Positions 36,125 through 44,056 of a stretch of 64,000 bases of DNA are shown here, piece by piece; the stretch's first letter is position 1; the number at the start of each line of letters is the position of its first letter. The stretch spans positions 124,001 through 188,000 of the forward strand of contig NZ_QPMH01000003.1 in the NCBI RefSeq assembly GCF_003344765.1. The letters are read 5' to 3'. Origin of the DNA: Ferruginivarius sediminum. GTDB taxonomy: Bacteria > Pseudomonadota > Alphaproteobacteria > Kiloniellales > Rhodovibrionaceae. A program made the translations under genes and the position numbers. The notes below the pieces were generated by a model. The model had not been told where the DNA came from. It made no database searches and was given only the letters and a program-made list of their open reading frames with translations.

Positions 36125-36138
36125 TTGCGCCAGCGCAA
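36125..36138. promoter_or_regulatory. NNR/DNR-type palindrome upstream of nnrS
   Basis: TTGCGCCAGCGCAA is a perfect 5-bp inverted repeat (TTGCG/CGCAA) with a 4-base spacer, the layout of NNR/DNR sites. It lies 57 bases before the nnrS ATG and 132 bases before the divergent cytochrome gene, so it may serve both. The remaining bases of the 201-base divergent region show no gene. Confidence 0.6.
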
Positions 36139-36194
36139 ACAGCGCCGCTTTCACGCCTGCATAGTCGGGACGGACCAGATTCGGGAGAGGCGCG

Positions 36195-37403
36195 ATGAGC
36201 ACGTTCGAAACCACCAATCACAGGCGGGGCGGCGCCTTCCGCTTCGCCCTGTTCGATGTGGGATTCCGGCCGTTCTTTCTCCTCGGCGCGGCATGGTCGG
36301 CGGTGTCGCTGGCGCTGTGGGTGACCGTTCTGCGCGGCGGCCTGCAATTCGCCGACGCCTATCCCGCCGTGATGTGGCACGCGCACGAGATGGTCTACGG
36401 CTTTGCCGCCGCTATCGTCGCCGGCTTCCTCCTGACCGCGGTGCCAAGCTGGACCGGACGGCCCGGCCTGAAGGGCGTGGGCCTCGCCGCGCTTGCCGTG
36501 CTGTGGCTGGCCGGTCGGGCGGCGATGCTGGCAAGCGGGACGCTGGGCGTGCCGCTGGTCGCCGCCGTCGACCTGGCGTTCCTGGCGGTTGTCTTCGCCC
36601 GCACGGCGGCACAGGTCCTGGCGGGCCGCAACTTCCGCAACCTGCCCGTCGCCATCGCCCCCGGCCTGCTTCTGGCCGGCAACGCGCTCGTCCACGCCGA
36701 GGCGCTGGACATCGCCGCCACCGCCACGCTGGGCGGCCGGCTGGGCGTGGTCACCATTGCCATGCTGGTCGCGCTTATCGGCGGGCGCATCATCCCCGCC
36801 TTCACCCGCAACTGGCTGAGCGCCACGGGACGCGGCGGGCCGATGCCGGCGGAGTTCGGGCGCTTCGATGTCGCGGTCATGCTGCTCACCGCCGCCACCT
36901 TCGTGGCCTGGCTCGCCGGCGCGCAGACCGTCCTTACCGGCGTGCTGGCGGTGCTGGCGACGGCCGGCAACCTCGCCCGGCTGCTGCGCTGGCAGGGCTG
37001 GCGGACGTGGCGGGAGCCGCTGCTGTGGATCCTGCACCTCGGCTACCTGTGGCTGCCGGTGGGCCTGGCGCTGATGGCCGCAAGCGCGCTGCTGCCCGCG
37101 GCGCTGGGCCCCTCCACCGCGCTGCATGCGCTGACCGCCGGGCTGATGGGCACGATGATGCTGGCGATGATGACGCGGGCGACGCTGGGCCACACCGGCC
37201 GCAAGCTGAGCGCAGATCCGGCGACGACGGTGATCTACCTGGCTGTCCTCGCCGCCGCCCTTCTGCGCATCGCGGCGGGGTTGTTGCCGTCTTATTACCT
37301 GCCGCTCGTCGCCTGGTCCGGGGGCGCGTGGCTGGGCGCGTTCGCGCTGTATCTCCTGACCTACACCCACAAGCTCTGCGGCCCGCGCGTCGACCGGGGC
37401 TGA
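36195..37403 (+). CDS. nnrS: NnrS family membrane protein
   Basis: A 402-residue NnrS-family protein with about 12 membrane helices. Characteristic segments are FALFDVGFRPFFLLGAAWSA, VMWHAHEMVYGFAAAIVAGF and LLTAVPSWTGRPGLKG near the N-terminus, RIIPAFTRNWL and THKLCGPRVDRG at the end. The His-rich WHAHEM is conserved. NnrS is a heme- and copper-containing membrane protein that protects against NO stress. An NNR-type box upstream supports control by an NO-responsive regulator. It is followed by the DUF59 gene after 26 bases. Confidence 0.94.
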   Translation: MSTFETTNHRRGGAFRFALFDVGFRPFFLLGAAWSAVSLALWVTVLRGGLQFADAYPAVMWHAHEMVYGFAAAIVAGFLLTAVPSWTGRPGLKGVGLAALAVLWLAGRAAMLASGTLGVPLVAAVDLAFLAVVFARTAAQVLAGRNFRNLPVAIAPGLLLAGNALVHAEALDIAATATLGGRLGVVTIAMLVALIGGRIIPAFTRNWLSATGRGGPMPAEFGRFDVAVMLLTAATFVAWLAGAQTVLTGVLAVLATAGNLARLLRWQGWRTWREPLLWILHLGYLWLPVGLALMAASALLPAALGPSTALHALTAGLMGTMMLAMMTRATLGHTGRKLSADPATTVIYLAVLAAALLRIAAGLLPSYYLPLVAWSGGAWLGAFALYLLTYTHKLCGPRVDRG

Positions 37404-37429
37404 GTACGAGGCGCCGAAGGAGGCACGCC

Positions 37430-37840
37430 ATGACGAACCACGGTACCGAAGCACCGTCGCTCTTGGACATGCTGGACCCGGCGCGGACCGAGGGCATGAC
37501 CGCGCGGGCCGGAAGCCGGCTGGCGGCCGGCGAAGCCCCCGCGCCGCGCGAAGCTGTGGTCGAAGCGGTGCGCAAGGTCTACGACCCCGAGATCCCGCTG
37601 AACGTCTACGACCTCGGCCTGATCTACGAACTGGACATCAACTCCGCCGGCGACGTCTACGTGGTGATGACCCTGACCGCCCCAAGCTGCCCCGTCGCCG
37701 GCGAGATCCCGAAGATGGTGGCAGAGGCGATCACCGGCACCGCAGGCGTCGGCACCGTCAGCGTCACCCTCACCTGGACCCCGCCCTGGTCGCCGGAAAA
37801 GATGAGCGAGGACGCCCGACTGGCGCTTGGGTTGTGTTGA
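37430..37840 (+). CDS. DUF59/MIP18-type Fe-S assembly protein
   Basis: A 136-residue protein with a C-terminal DUF59 domain: VRKVYDPEIPLNVYDLGLIY, VYVVMTLTAPSCPVAGEIP with the conserved Cys, and a TWTPPWSPEKMSEDARLAL end. The N-terminal 45 residues are variable. Homologues (SufT, PaaD) help mature Fe-S proteins. The place behind nnrS suggests repair or maturation of Fe-S enzymes under NO stress, which is inference. ATG 37430 follows GAAGGAGG. Confidence 0.9.
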   Translation: MTNHGTEAPSLLDMLDPARTEGMTARAGSRLAAGEAPAPREAVVEAVRKVYDPEIPLNVYDLGLIYELDINSAGDVYVVMTLTAPSCPVAGEIPKMVAEAITGTAGVGTVSVTLTWTPPWSPEKMSEDARLALGLC

Positions 37841-37856
37841 AAACGCGACCGCCCCT

Positions 37857-38558
37857 CTACTCGCTCTCCGCGATCCGCTCCAGCGCGCTCGCGTCGCGCA
37901 CGATGATGCGCTGGCGGGCACTTTCGACGATGCCTTGCTGGTGCCAGGCCGAGAGGGTGCGGCTGACGGTATGGAGGGTGGTGCCGGTCATCTCGGCCAG
38001 GTCCTGGCGCGTGATCGGGAAGGCGATTTCCCGCCCCTGCCTCGTGTCGCGGCCCGAGGCGTCGGCGAGACGCCGCAGGGTGTGGGCGATCCGCCGCTCC
38101 ACCCGTTCGTTCGAGACCTCGTGCAGACGCGTCTGCATGCTTTGCAGGCGGCCGCTGATGGTGGAGAGTGCGTTGCGGGCGATGCGGGAATGCTCGTCCA
38201 TCAACCGCTCGATGGTGGCGCGGGACCATGCCAGCAACCAGCTATCCTCCACCGCCGTCGCGGTCCCCGGATAGCCGGTGCCGCCGCACACGGCGACGCA
38301 GCCCATCATCTCCCAGGGATTGATGAAGCCGATCACGGTTTCCTGGCCGTCCGCGCCGCGCTTGGCCACCTTGGCGTGGCCGGCCACCATGACGAAGACG
38401 GTGTCGGCGGCGTCCTCCTGCTCGAAGATCGCCTGACCGGCCGCGACTTTCCGGATCGAGGCCGCCTGCAGGACGCGTTCCAGGCCCCTGTCGTCCAGTC
38501 CTTCGAACAGCGACACCGTGCCAAGCTGGCGCGGGTCCATCGTGGCGCGTATGGACAT
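37857..38558 (-). CDS. Crp/Fnr-family regulator (second copy in the island)
   Basis: A 233-residue Crp/Fnr regulator. The effector domain shows SIRKVAAGQAIFEQEDAADT, VFVMVAGHAKVAKRG and ETVIGFINPWEMMGCVAVCG; the only two Cys lie in GCVAVCGG, not in the N-terminal FNR cluster pattern. The HTH is FPITRQDLAEMTGTTLHTVS with RTLSAWHQQGIV. It is likely an NNR- or NarR-type sensor rather than FNR. ATG 38558 is chosen because GGAGGTGAGGGAC precedes it; a start at 38579 is also possible. It is convergent with the DUF59 gene and divergent from cydAB. Confidence 0.88.
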   Translation of the reverse strand: MSIRATMDPRQLGTVSLFEGLDDRGLERVLQAASIRKVAAGQAIFEQEDAADTVFVMVAGHAKVAKRGADGQETVIGFINPWEMMGCVAVCGGTGYPGTATAVEDSWLLAWSRATIERLMDEHSRIARNALSTISGRLQSMQTRLHEVSNERVERRIAHTLRRLADASGRDTRQGREIAFPITRQDLAEMTGTTLHTVSRTLSAWHQQGIVESARQRIIVRDASALERIAESE

Positions 38559-38757
38559 GTCCCTCACCTCCATCTCCAAGGATTACCCACCCAGGGCCTG
38601 GGCGTCGAGTGATAACGCGCGCTTTCCGGCGTGCGATGGTCCATTTCGCCGCGTGACGGCATGTCGCGCTACAGCATTCAAAAATTAGAATTATTTCATT
38701 CATGCATTTCCTGATGCATCATCCGAGGCGCTACCCGAACCCAGGCGGGGTGAAGCC

Positions 38758-40143
38758 ATGGACCTCGATCCGCTCTTACTCTCGCGCATCCAGTTCGCCT
38801 TCACGGTGTCGTTCCACATCATCTTCCCATCTTTCACCATCGGGCTGGCCGCGTGGCTGGCCGTGGTCGAGGGGCTGTGGCTCTACACCGGGCGCCGCGT
38901 CTACTACGAGCTGGCGCGCTTCTGGACCAAGATCTTCGCCGTCTCCTTCGCCATGGGTGTCGTCTCGGGTATCGTCATGTCCTATGAGTTCGGCACCAAC
39001 TGGTCGCAGTTCTCCAACATTGCCGCGCCCGTCATCGGGCCGCTGCTGGCCTACGAGGTGCTGACCGCCTTCTTTTTGGAGGCGTCCTTCCTGGGCATCA
39101 TGCTGTTCGGCTGGAACCGCGTGCCGCGCGGCGTCCACTTCGCGACCACCTGCATCGTCGCGGTGGGCACCACCGTCTCGGCGTTCTGGATCCTCTCCGC
39201 CAACTCGTGGATGCAGACGCCGGCGGGCTTCGCCATCGAGAACGGCCGCTTCGTGCCGACGGACTGGTTCGAGCTGATCTTCAACCCGTCGTTCCCCTAC
39301 CGCTTCATGCACATGGTGACGGCGGCCTTCCTCAGTACCGGCTTGGTCGTCGGCGGCGTCGGCGCATGGTACCTGCTGCGCCGCAGAAACCTGCCGCACG
39401 GGCGCATCATGGTGGCGATGGCGGTCGGGCTGCTGGCGGTTCTGGCGCCCGCACAGCTCATCATCGGCGACATGCACGGCCTGAACACCATGGAGCATCA
39501 GCCGCGCAAGGTGGCGGCGATGGAAGGCCACTGGGAAACCAAGACCGGCGCGCCGCTGATCCTGTTCGCCGTGCCGGACCAGGAGGCGCAGACCAACCAC
39601 TTCGAGATCGGCATCCCAAACCTCGGCAGCCTGATCCTGACGCACGAATGGAACGGCGAGGTCCACGGCCTCGACCAGTGGGCGCCGGAAGACCAGCCGA
39701 ACGTACCGATCGTGTTCTATTCCTTCCGCGTCATGGTCGGCATCGGCCTGGCGATGATCGCGCTGGGCCTGACCGGGGCGTTCCTCGGCCTGCGGCGGCG
39801 GCTGTTCGAGAGCCGCTGGTTCCTGACCGTGCAGGCATTGATGACGCCGCTTGGCTTCGTCGCCGTGCTGGCCGGCTGGTTCGTCACCGAGGTGGGCCGG
39901 CAGCCGTACATCGTCTACGGCCTGATGCGCACCAGCGAGGCCGTGTCGCCGGTGCCGGGCGGCAGCGTGCTGGCTACACTGATCCTGTTCGTCGTGGTCT
40001 ACGGCATCATCTTCGGGGCCGGCATGTTCTACATGTTCCGCCTGGCCAAGAAGGGGCCTGAGGCCGATCAGGGCGAGCCCGCCCACGGCACCCCGGCCCG
40101 GCCCCTTTCCGCCGCCGGCGACGCCGCGGCACCCGCGGAATAA
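38758..40143 (+). CDS. cydA: Cytochrome bd-type ubiquinol oxidase subunit I
   Basis: A 461-residue CydA/CioA. It starts LLLSRIQFAFTVSFHIIFPS with the heme b595 His19, and shows VLTAFFLEASFLGIMLFGWN, SFPYRFMHMVTAAFLSTG with the b558 ligands, and AGWFVTEVGRQPYIVYGLMR. The quinol loop after GHWETK is short, which places it with the cyanide-insensitive-oxidase-like (short Q-loop) group. It oxidises ubiquinol and reduces O2 without pumping protons. The upstream 180 bases are AT-rich in part; a regulator is divergent. The cydB gene follows after 12 bases. Confidence 0.97.
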   Translation: MDLDPLLLSRIQFAFTVSFHIIFPSFTIGLAAWLAVVEGLWLYTGRRVYYELARFWTKIFAVSFAMGVVSGIVMSYEFGTNWSQFSNIAAPVIGPLLAYEVLTAFFLEASFLGIMLFGWNRVPRGVHFATTCIVAVGTTVSAFWILSANSWMQTPAGFAIENGRFVPTDWFELIFNPSFPYRFMHMVTAAFLSTGLVVGGVGAWYLLRRRNLPHGRIMVAMAVGLLAVLAPAQLIIGDMHGLNTMEHQPRKVAAMEGHWETKTGAPLILFAVPDQEAQTNHFEIGIPNLGSLILTHEWNGEVHGLDQWAPEDQPNVPIVFYSFRVMVGIGLAMIALGLTGAFLGLRRRLFESRWFLTVQALMTPLGFVAVLAGWFVTEVGRQPYIVYGLMRTSEAVSPVPGGSVLATLILFVVVYGIIFGAGMFYMFRLAKKGPEADQGEPAHGTPARPLSAAGDAAAPAE

Positions 40144-40155
40144 GGAGGCCGCGTC

Positions 40156-41163
40156 ATGGAATTCTGGCTTCCCGTCATCTGGTCGGTCGTCATCGCCATC
40201 GCCGTCATCATGTACGTCGTGCTGGACGGCTTCGACCTTGGTATCGGCATCCTGTTCCCCTTCGCCGAGCACGACCAGGACCGCGACATCATGATGAACT
40301 CGGTGGCCCCCATCTGGGACGGCAACGAGACCTGGCTGGTGCTCGGCGGCGGCGGATTGATGGCGGTCTTCCCCGTCGCCTACGCCACCATTCTGCCGGC
40401 ACTCTACCTGCCGATCATCGTGATGCTGCTGGCCCTGGTGTTCCGCGGCGTCGCCTTCGAGTTCCGCTTCAAGGCGGCGCCGCGCAACAGGTGGTGGTGG
40501 AACCTGGCCTTCGCCGGCGGCTCCACGCTGGCCGCCTTCGCGCAGGGGGTGACGCTGGGCGCCTTCATCCAGGGTTTCCAGATCCAGGATAACCAGTTCG
40601 TCGGCGGGCCGTTCGACTGGCTGTCCGCCTTCGCGCTCTTGACCGGCTTCGGGTTGGTGGCCGGCTACGCGCTGCTGGGCGCCACCTGGCTCATCATGAA
40701 GACGGAGGGCGCGCTGCAGGACTGGACGTACGAGCGGACCGTGCCGCTGATGAGCGTCGTGCTGCTGTTCGTCCTGGCGGTCAGCGCCTGGACGCCGTTC
40801 CTGGAGAACACGATCCACCAGCGCTGGTTCTCCTGGCCCAACATCGCCCTTTTGTCGCCGGTGCCGATCGTCACCGCCCTGGTGCTGTTCCAGCTCTGGC
40901 GGGCGGTGAACCTGCGCCGGGAGATCCAGCCCTTCGTGCTGTCGATCGCGCTGTTCCTGCTTTGCTACCTGGGCCTGGGGATCAGCCTTTACCCGACGGT
41001 CGTGCCGCATACCGTGACGGTCTGGGAGGCCGCCTCGGAGACCTCGTCGCTGATCTTCATGCTGGTCGGCGTGGCGATCCTGCTGCCGATCATCCTGGCC
41101 TATACCGCGTATACCTACTGGGTCTTCCGCGGCAAGGTGCAGCCGGGCGAAGGTTACCACTGA
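40156..41163 (+). CDS. cydB: Cytochrome bd-type ubiquinol oxidase subunit II
   Basis: A 335-residue CydB with about eight to nine helices. It starts LPVIWSVVIAIAVIMYVVLD and GFDLGIGILFPFAEHD, then VAPIWDGNETWLVLGGGGLM, FPVAYATILPALYLPIIVML and a C-terminal ETSSLIFMLVGVAILLPIIL. It forms the second core subunit of the oxidase. No small cydX-like frame is evident after it; the 240 bases to the next gene hold a terminator. Confidence 0.97.
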   Translation: MEFWLPVIWSVVIAIAVIMYVVLDGFDLGIGILFPFAEHDQDRDIMMNSVAPIWDGNETWLVLGGGGLMAVFPVAYATILPALYLPIIVMLLALVFRGVAFEFRFKAAPRNRWWWNLAFAGGSTLAAFAQGVTLGAFIQGFQIQDNQFVGGPFDWLSAFALLTGFGLVAGYALLGATWLIMKTEGALQDWTYERTVPLMSVVLLFVLAVSAWTPFLENTIHQRWFSWPNIALLSPVPIVTALVLFQLWRAVNLRREIQPFVLSIALFLLCYLGLGISLYPTVVPHTVTVWEAASETSSLIFMLVGVAILLPIILAYTAYTYWVFRGKVQPGEGYH

Positions 41164-41303
41164 CCGGCGACGCCTGCCCGCTGCGTTCCGGTGTGTGACG
41201 GCTCGCACAGCGATCCGGCCGTCATACCGGCATATTCAAGACCGACCACGGGAAGTAGGTGACCGCGGAACAAGAACCCAAGAAACCGCCGGCACACAAA
41301 AGA

Positions 41304-41334
41304 AAGGAGCAGGCGCATCGCACGCCTGCTCCTT
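41304..41334. terminator. Bidirectional terminator between cydB and the oxidase-linked gene cluster
   Basis: AAGGAGCAGGCG (41304-41315) pairs exactly with CGCCTGCTCCTT (41323-41334). On the minus strand the stem is followed by TCTTTTGT, on the plus strand by CTTGT. It lies between the convergent cydB and the leftward gene at 41406. The rest of 41164-41405 is non-coding. Confidence 0.8.
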
Positions 41335-41364
41335 CTTGTATCGGCATCGTCTTTCGGTTCGATG

Positions 41365-41389
41365 GGGCCGCCAGGATCGCCGGCGGCCC
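41365..41389 (-). other. Hairpin after the cysteine-free protein gene, copy A
   Basis: GGGCCGCC (41365-41372) pairs exactly with GGCGGCCC (41382-41389), 17 bases after the stop. A similar GC-rich hairpin follows copy B (about 49839-49868), so the duplicated segment includes this 3' element. There is no T-tract. Confidence 0.45.
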
Positions 41390-41405
41390 GCACCGTCACT
41401 CCACC

Positions 41406-43286
41406 TTAGTGAACGGACCAGATGTTCACGTTGTGGTGCAGCGGATCGAACTGATAGAAGCGCAGCCGGATCGACGGCTCATAGCGGTAGGTGACGTGCA
41501 CGTTGTGCTCACCCAGGCCATCGGCCGTCCGCGCCTCGGCGATTTCGAAGCCCGGATGCCTCAGCCAGTCGGGCTGATTGTCCACGCCGTTCTTCATCCC
41601 GACGTTCGGGTTGGCGAGAGCGTGGTCGCGGATAGCAGCCAGTCCCGGCACGTCGCGCCGGGGTCCAACGCCCGGATGGGCGTCCTCGGTCTCCGGACGC
41701 ACGGCTCCCGGCACCAGGGTCGGGCGCATGGTGTTCTGGAACCAGTAGGCCCGGCCGAAGGTGAACCACTGCCCCTGGCCGCCGACCGGCAGCGTGTTCT
41801 GGAAGGTGTTCTCGTACCCACGCAGACCACCGAAGTCGACGTTGACGTAGGCGTGCGGGAAATAGTCGCCGTTGTAGAGCTTGACCTTGAGGGTCTCGCC
41901 GCGGGTTTCCCAGTCGCGCCAGCTTTCCTCGGCGTCCCGGTTCACCTCGTGGACGGTGCCGTAGATCGTGTTGTTCAGATACACGAGCGTCAGGTCGTAA
42001 CCCTCGGCCTGCTCCACGCCGCGGGGCAGCTTCGTGCGGTCCGACCAGTCCTCATAGGCCGCGCGCAGTTCACGCACCAGCGAACGCAGGGCGACGTTCG
42101 GAGAGGCCGGGTCCATTTCGCGGATCTTGCGGAACGCCGTCCACATCCGCTTGGCCGGGGCAAGATCGCTGAGCATGCTGATCGCTTCCAGCTTGCTCTC
42201 CTCGCTCGCCGAGGGGGTCTCGCCGAAAACGTCGCTCTCCCACTGCGGCAGGGTCTTGCCCATCGCGACCTTGGTGGCGTTCTCGATCGCCTGAATGCGC
42301 GGCGGATGGACGCGCCAGCCCCAGTGGTAGGTCAGGTTCCAGTAACGGCCCGGCGCCATCTTCATCTTGAAGACATAGCGCTTGCCCTCTTCCATCGGGA
42401 AGAACGTCTGGTCCATGCCGACGTTCGGCACGCGCTTGCCGATGTCGTTCGGGTCGTCCCAGTAGGTCACGAATGGCGCGAAGTCCTCGTGGCCCCGGTG
42501 CATGACGTCGATGACGTAGGTGATCGTCCAGGTTTCGTTCAGCACCGCCGAGGGATCGATGAACATCGTGTCGGACTCGATGCTCTGCTTGCCCCAAAGC
42601 TGGTGGACGGTGACGTTCTTGGTCTCCGGATCGACGACCTTGACGCTCTCCGGGCCCTTGTAGTGCAGCAGCGGGATACCGCTGTAGACCCGGTTGGGAA
42701 CCGGATTGCCTTCGAGGATGTCGATGGCCATCTGGACCTTGTCCCGGTCGATGGAGGGACTGGCCTCGGGCAGGTCGCCCGCGTCCTCGCCGGTGCGCTC
42801 GGCACCGCCCCGGCGACCGTCGGCAAGAACCCCCTTGCCGTTCTTGAACACCATCTGGTTGGTCTTTTTACGCACATCCTGGAAGGCGACTTCCTCCAGG
42901 TGCTTGATGATGTTGCGCAGATCCTGTCCCTGCGAGGTCGGATTGATGTCCGTGACCACCGGATCGGGGTGCAGGTTGTAGGGATCCTCCGGCGTGGACG
43001 GCAGCGTGTTCGGGATGACGTCCCCGCCGCTGTCCCGGGCGTTCTCGTAGATCGTCGGCAGCATGTTCGACGGTGTCGGCTCGGTGAACGGGTTCACCTC
43101 GGGAAAGATCGCCGAACCGGTCTGGAAGAAGGACGTCGTGCCGTCGTCGGACAGCTCGAATGTCCTGTCAGCCGGCCGCACCTGCGGCATCGGGTGATTG
43201 ATTTGTGCCTGAGCCGCGGCGGCACCGGCCAGCATGGCCGCCGCCGACACCGTGGCCAGCACGCTACGCGTGATTCGCTTACGCAT
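41406..43286 (-). CDS. Secreted cysteine-free protein of unknown function, copy A
   Basis: A 626-residue protein with a clear signal peptide (RSVLATVSAAAMLAGAAAAQ, cleaved about residue 27). It has no Cys but many His, including VMHRGHEDFAPF, WNLTYHWGWRVHPP and a C-terminal DPLHHNVNIWSVH. I recognise no family. Other stretches shared with copy B are IYENARDSGGDVIPNTLPST, PYNLHPDPVVTDINP, MDQTFFPMEEGKRYVFKMKM and YFPHAYVNVDFGGLRGYENT. It is the third gene of a leftward module after a multicopper oxidase and a Sco-like gene. A metal-binding or partner role with the oxidase is inferred. ATG 43286 follows GGAG and starts the signal peptide. Confidence 0.85.
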   Translation of the reverse strand: MRKRITRSVLATVSAAAMLAGAAAAQAQINHPMPQVRPADRTFELSDDGTTSFFQTGSAIFPEVNPFTEPTPSNMLPTIYENARDSGGDVIPNTLPSTPEDPYNLHPDPVVTDINPTSQGQDLRNIIKHLEEVAFQDVRKKTNQMVFKNGKGVLADGRRGGAERTGEDAGDLPEASPSIDRDKVQMAIDILEGNPVPNRVYSGIPLLHYKGPESVKVVDPETKNVTVHQLWGKQSIESDTMFIDPSAVLNETWTITYVIDVMHRGHEDFAPFVTYWDDPNDIGKRVPNVGMDQTFFPMEEGKRYVFKMKMAPGRYWNLTYHWGWRVHPPRIQAIENATKVAMGKTLPQWESDVFGETPSASEESKLEAISMLSDLAPAKRMWTAFRKIREMDPASPNVALRSLVRELRAAYEDWSDRTKLPRGVEQAEGYDLTLVYLNNTIYGTVHEVNRDAEESWRDWETRGETLKVKLYNGDYFPHAYVNVDFGGLRGYENTFQNTLPVGGQGQWFTFGRAYWFQNTMRPTLVPGAVRPETEDAHPGVGPRRDVPGLAAIRDHALANPNVGMKNGVDNQPDWLRHPGFEIAEARTADGLGEHNVHVTYRYEPSIRLRFYQFDPLHHNVNIWSVH

Positions 43287-43355
43287 CACTGAACTCCGTA
43301 TATTGCGTCCCAAACTCGATCCCTCGCTGATCGCGCGTGTCGCGGCGAGGGGCTG

Positions 43356-44009
43356 GGGTTCGCGTCAGACCGCCCGGTTGTTCCAGGGGTACGGGTTTTG
43401 GCCCAAGCGTGCGGGACCCGCCAGGCGCGGGGTCGAGGGCACTTCCTTCGGCATCACCCAGGTCACGCGGTTGGCCGCGTCCTCCGGGCGGATCATGCCG
43501 GGGAAGGAACCCCAGACGTTCGCCTGACCGTTCCCGTAGAACACGATGCGGCCGAGCTGCGGGCCGATGTTCTTGCCGAAGTGGTACATCCGCTGCAGCA
43601 AGGTGCCCGCGTCCTCCGCCGTCGCCCGCATGAAGCACCAGCCGCTGGGCGCGTTGTGCTTGCTGGCGAACTCGGCCAGACGTTCGACCGTGTCCTTCTC
43701 GGGGTTCAGCGTGATCGAGGTGATGAACACCTCCCGGCCGACCTTGTCGCCCAGGAGCTGCGCGGTCTTGGCCAGGTTGGCCGTGACCGGGAAATTCTGC
43801 TCATCGTCGATCGACATGAAGTTCACGAGGAAGACCTTGTTCTTGATCCGGTCCTCGTAGAACCGTGCCCGCTCGCCAGTGTGGATCTCGGCCTCGACGT
43901 GCGGAAAACCGCCGTTCGTCTTGAGGTCGATTTCCCGGAACTTCGCCGGGTTCGTCCCACCGCCGCAGATGGCGGACACGTTCCTGAACAGATCGCGTCG
44001 CTCTGTCAT
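43356..44009. repeat. Recently homogenised duplicate segment, copy A
   Basis: This segment matches 51793-52446. Reading by eye, 43356-43874 is identical over 519 bases; within the rest of the gene only five differences appear (43875, 43878, 43905, 43932 and 44004), none altering the protein. Outside the segment the copies differ clearly. Confidence 0.9.
43365..44009 (-). CDS. Sco-fold protein without copper ligands, copy A
   Basis: A 214-residue protein of the Sco1/SenC thioredoxin-fold type. VFLVNFMSIDDEQNFPVTAN (residues 59-78) occupies the place of the Sco CxxxCP segment, and FITSITLNPEKDTVERLAEF matches the Sco ISIDPxxDTxERL region. The two copper Cys are absent and the third ligand His is also not seen (GRIVFYGNGQANVWG). 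The only Cys are 15 and 125. No signal peptide is visible, although TERRDLFRN has a twin Arg; export with the Tat-secreted oxidase is conceivable. It is encoded between the oxidase and the cysteine-free protein. Its protein is identical to copy B. Confidence 0.85.
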   Translation of the reverse strand: MTERRDLFRNVSAICGGGTNPAKFREIDLKTNGGFPHVEAEIHTGERARFYEDRIKNKVFLVNFMSIDDEQNFPVTANLAKTAQLLGDKVGREVFITSITLNPEKDTVERLAEFASKHNAPSGWCFMRATAEDAGTLLQRMYHFGKNIGPQLGRIVFYGNGQANVWGSFPGMIRPEDAANRVTWVMPKEVPSTPRLAGPARLGQNPYPWNNRAV

Positions 44010-44056
44010 CTCATCCTCTCAACTGTTCGGATTTCTGCCGTACCTCTGCGGGGCGA

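Noticed and set aside
38776..41208. An 810-codon open frame on the minus strand opposite cydAB
   Set aside because: It has Gln/His/Arg-rich low-complexity sequence typical of an antisense frame; cydA and cydB are clear.
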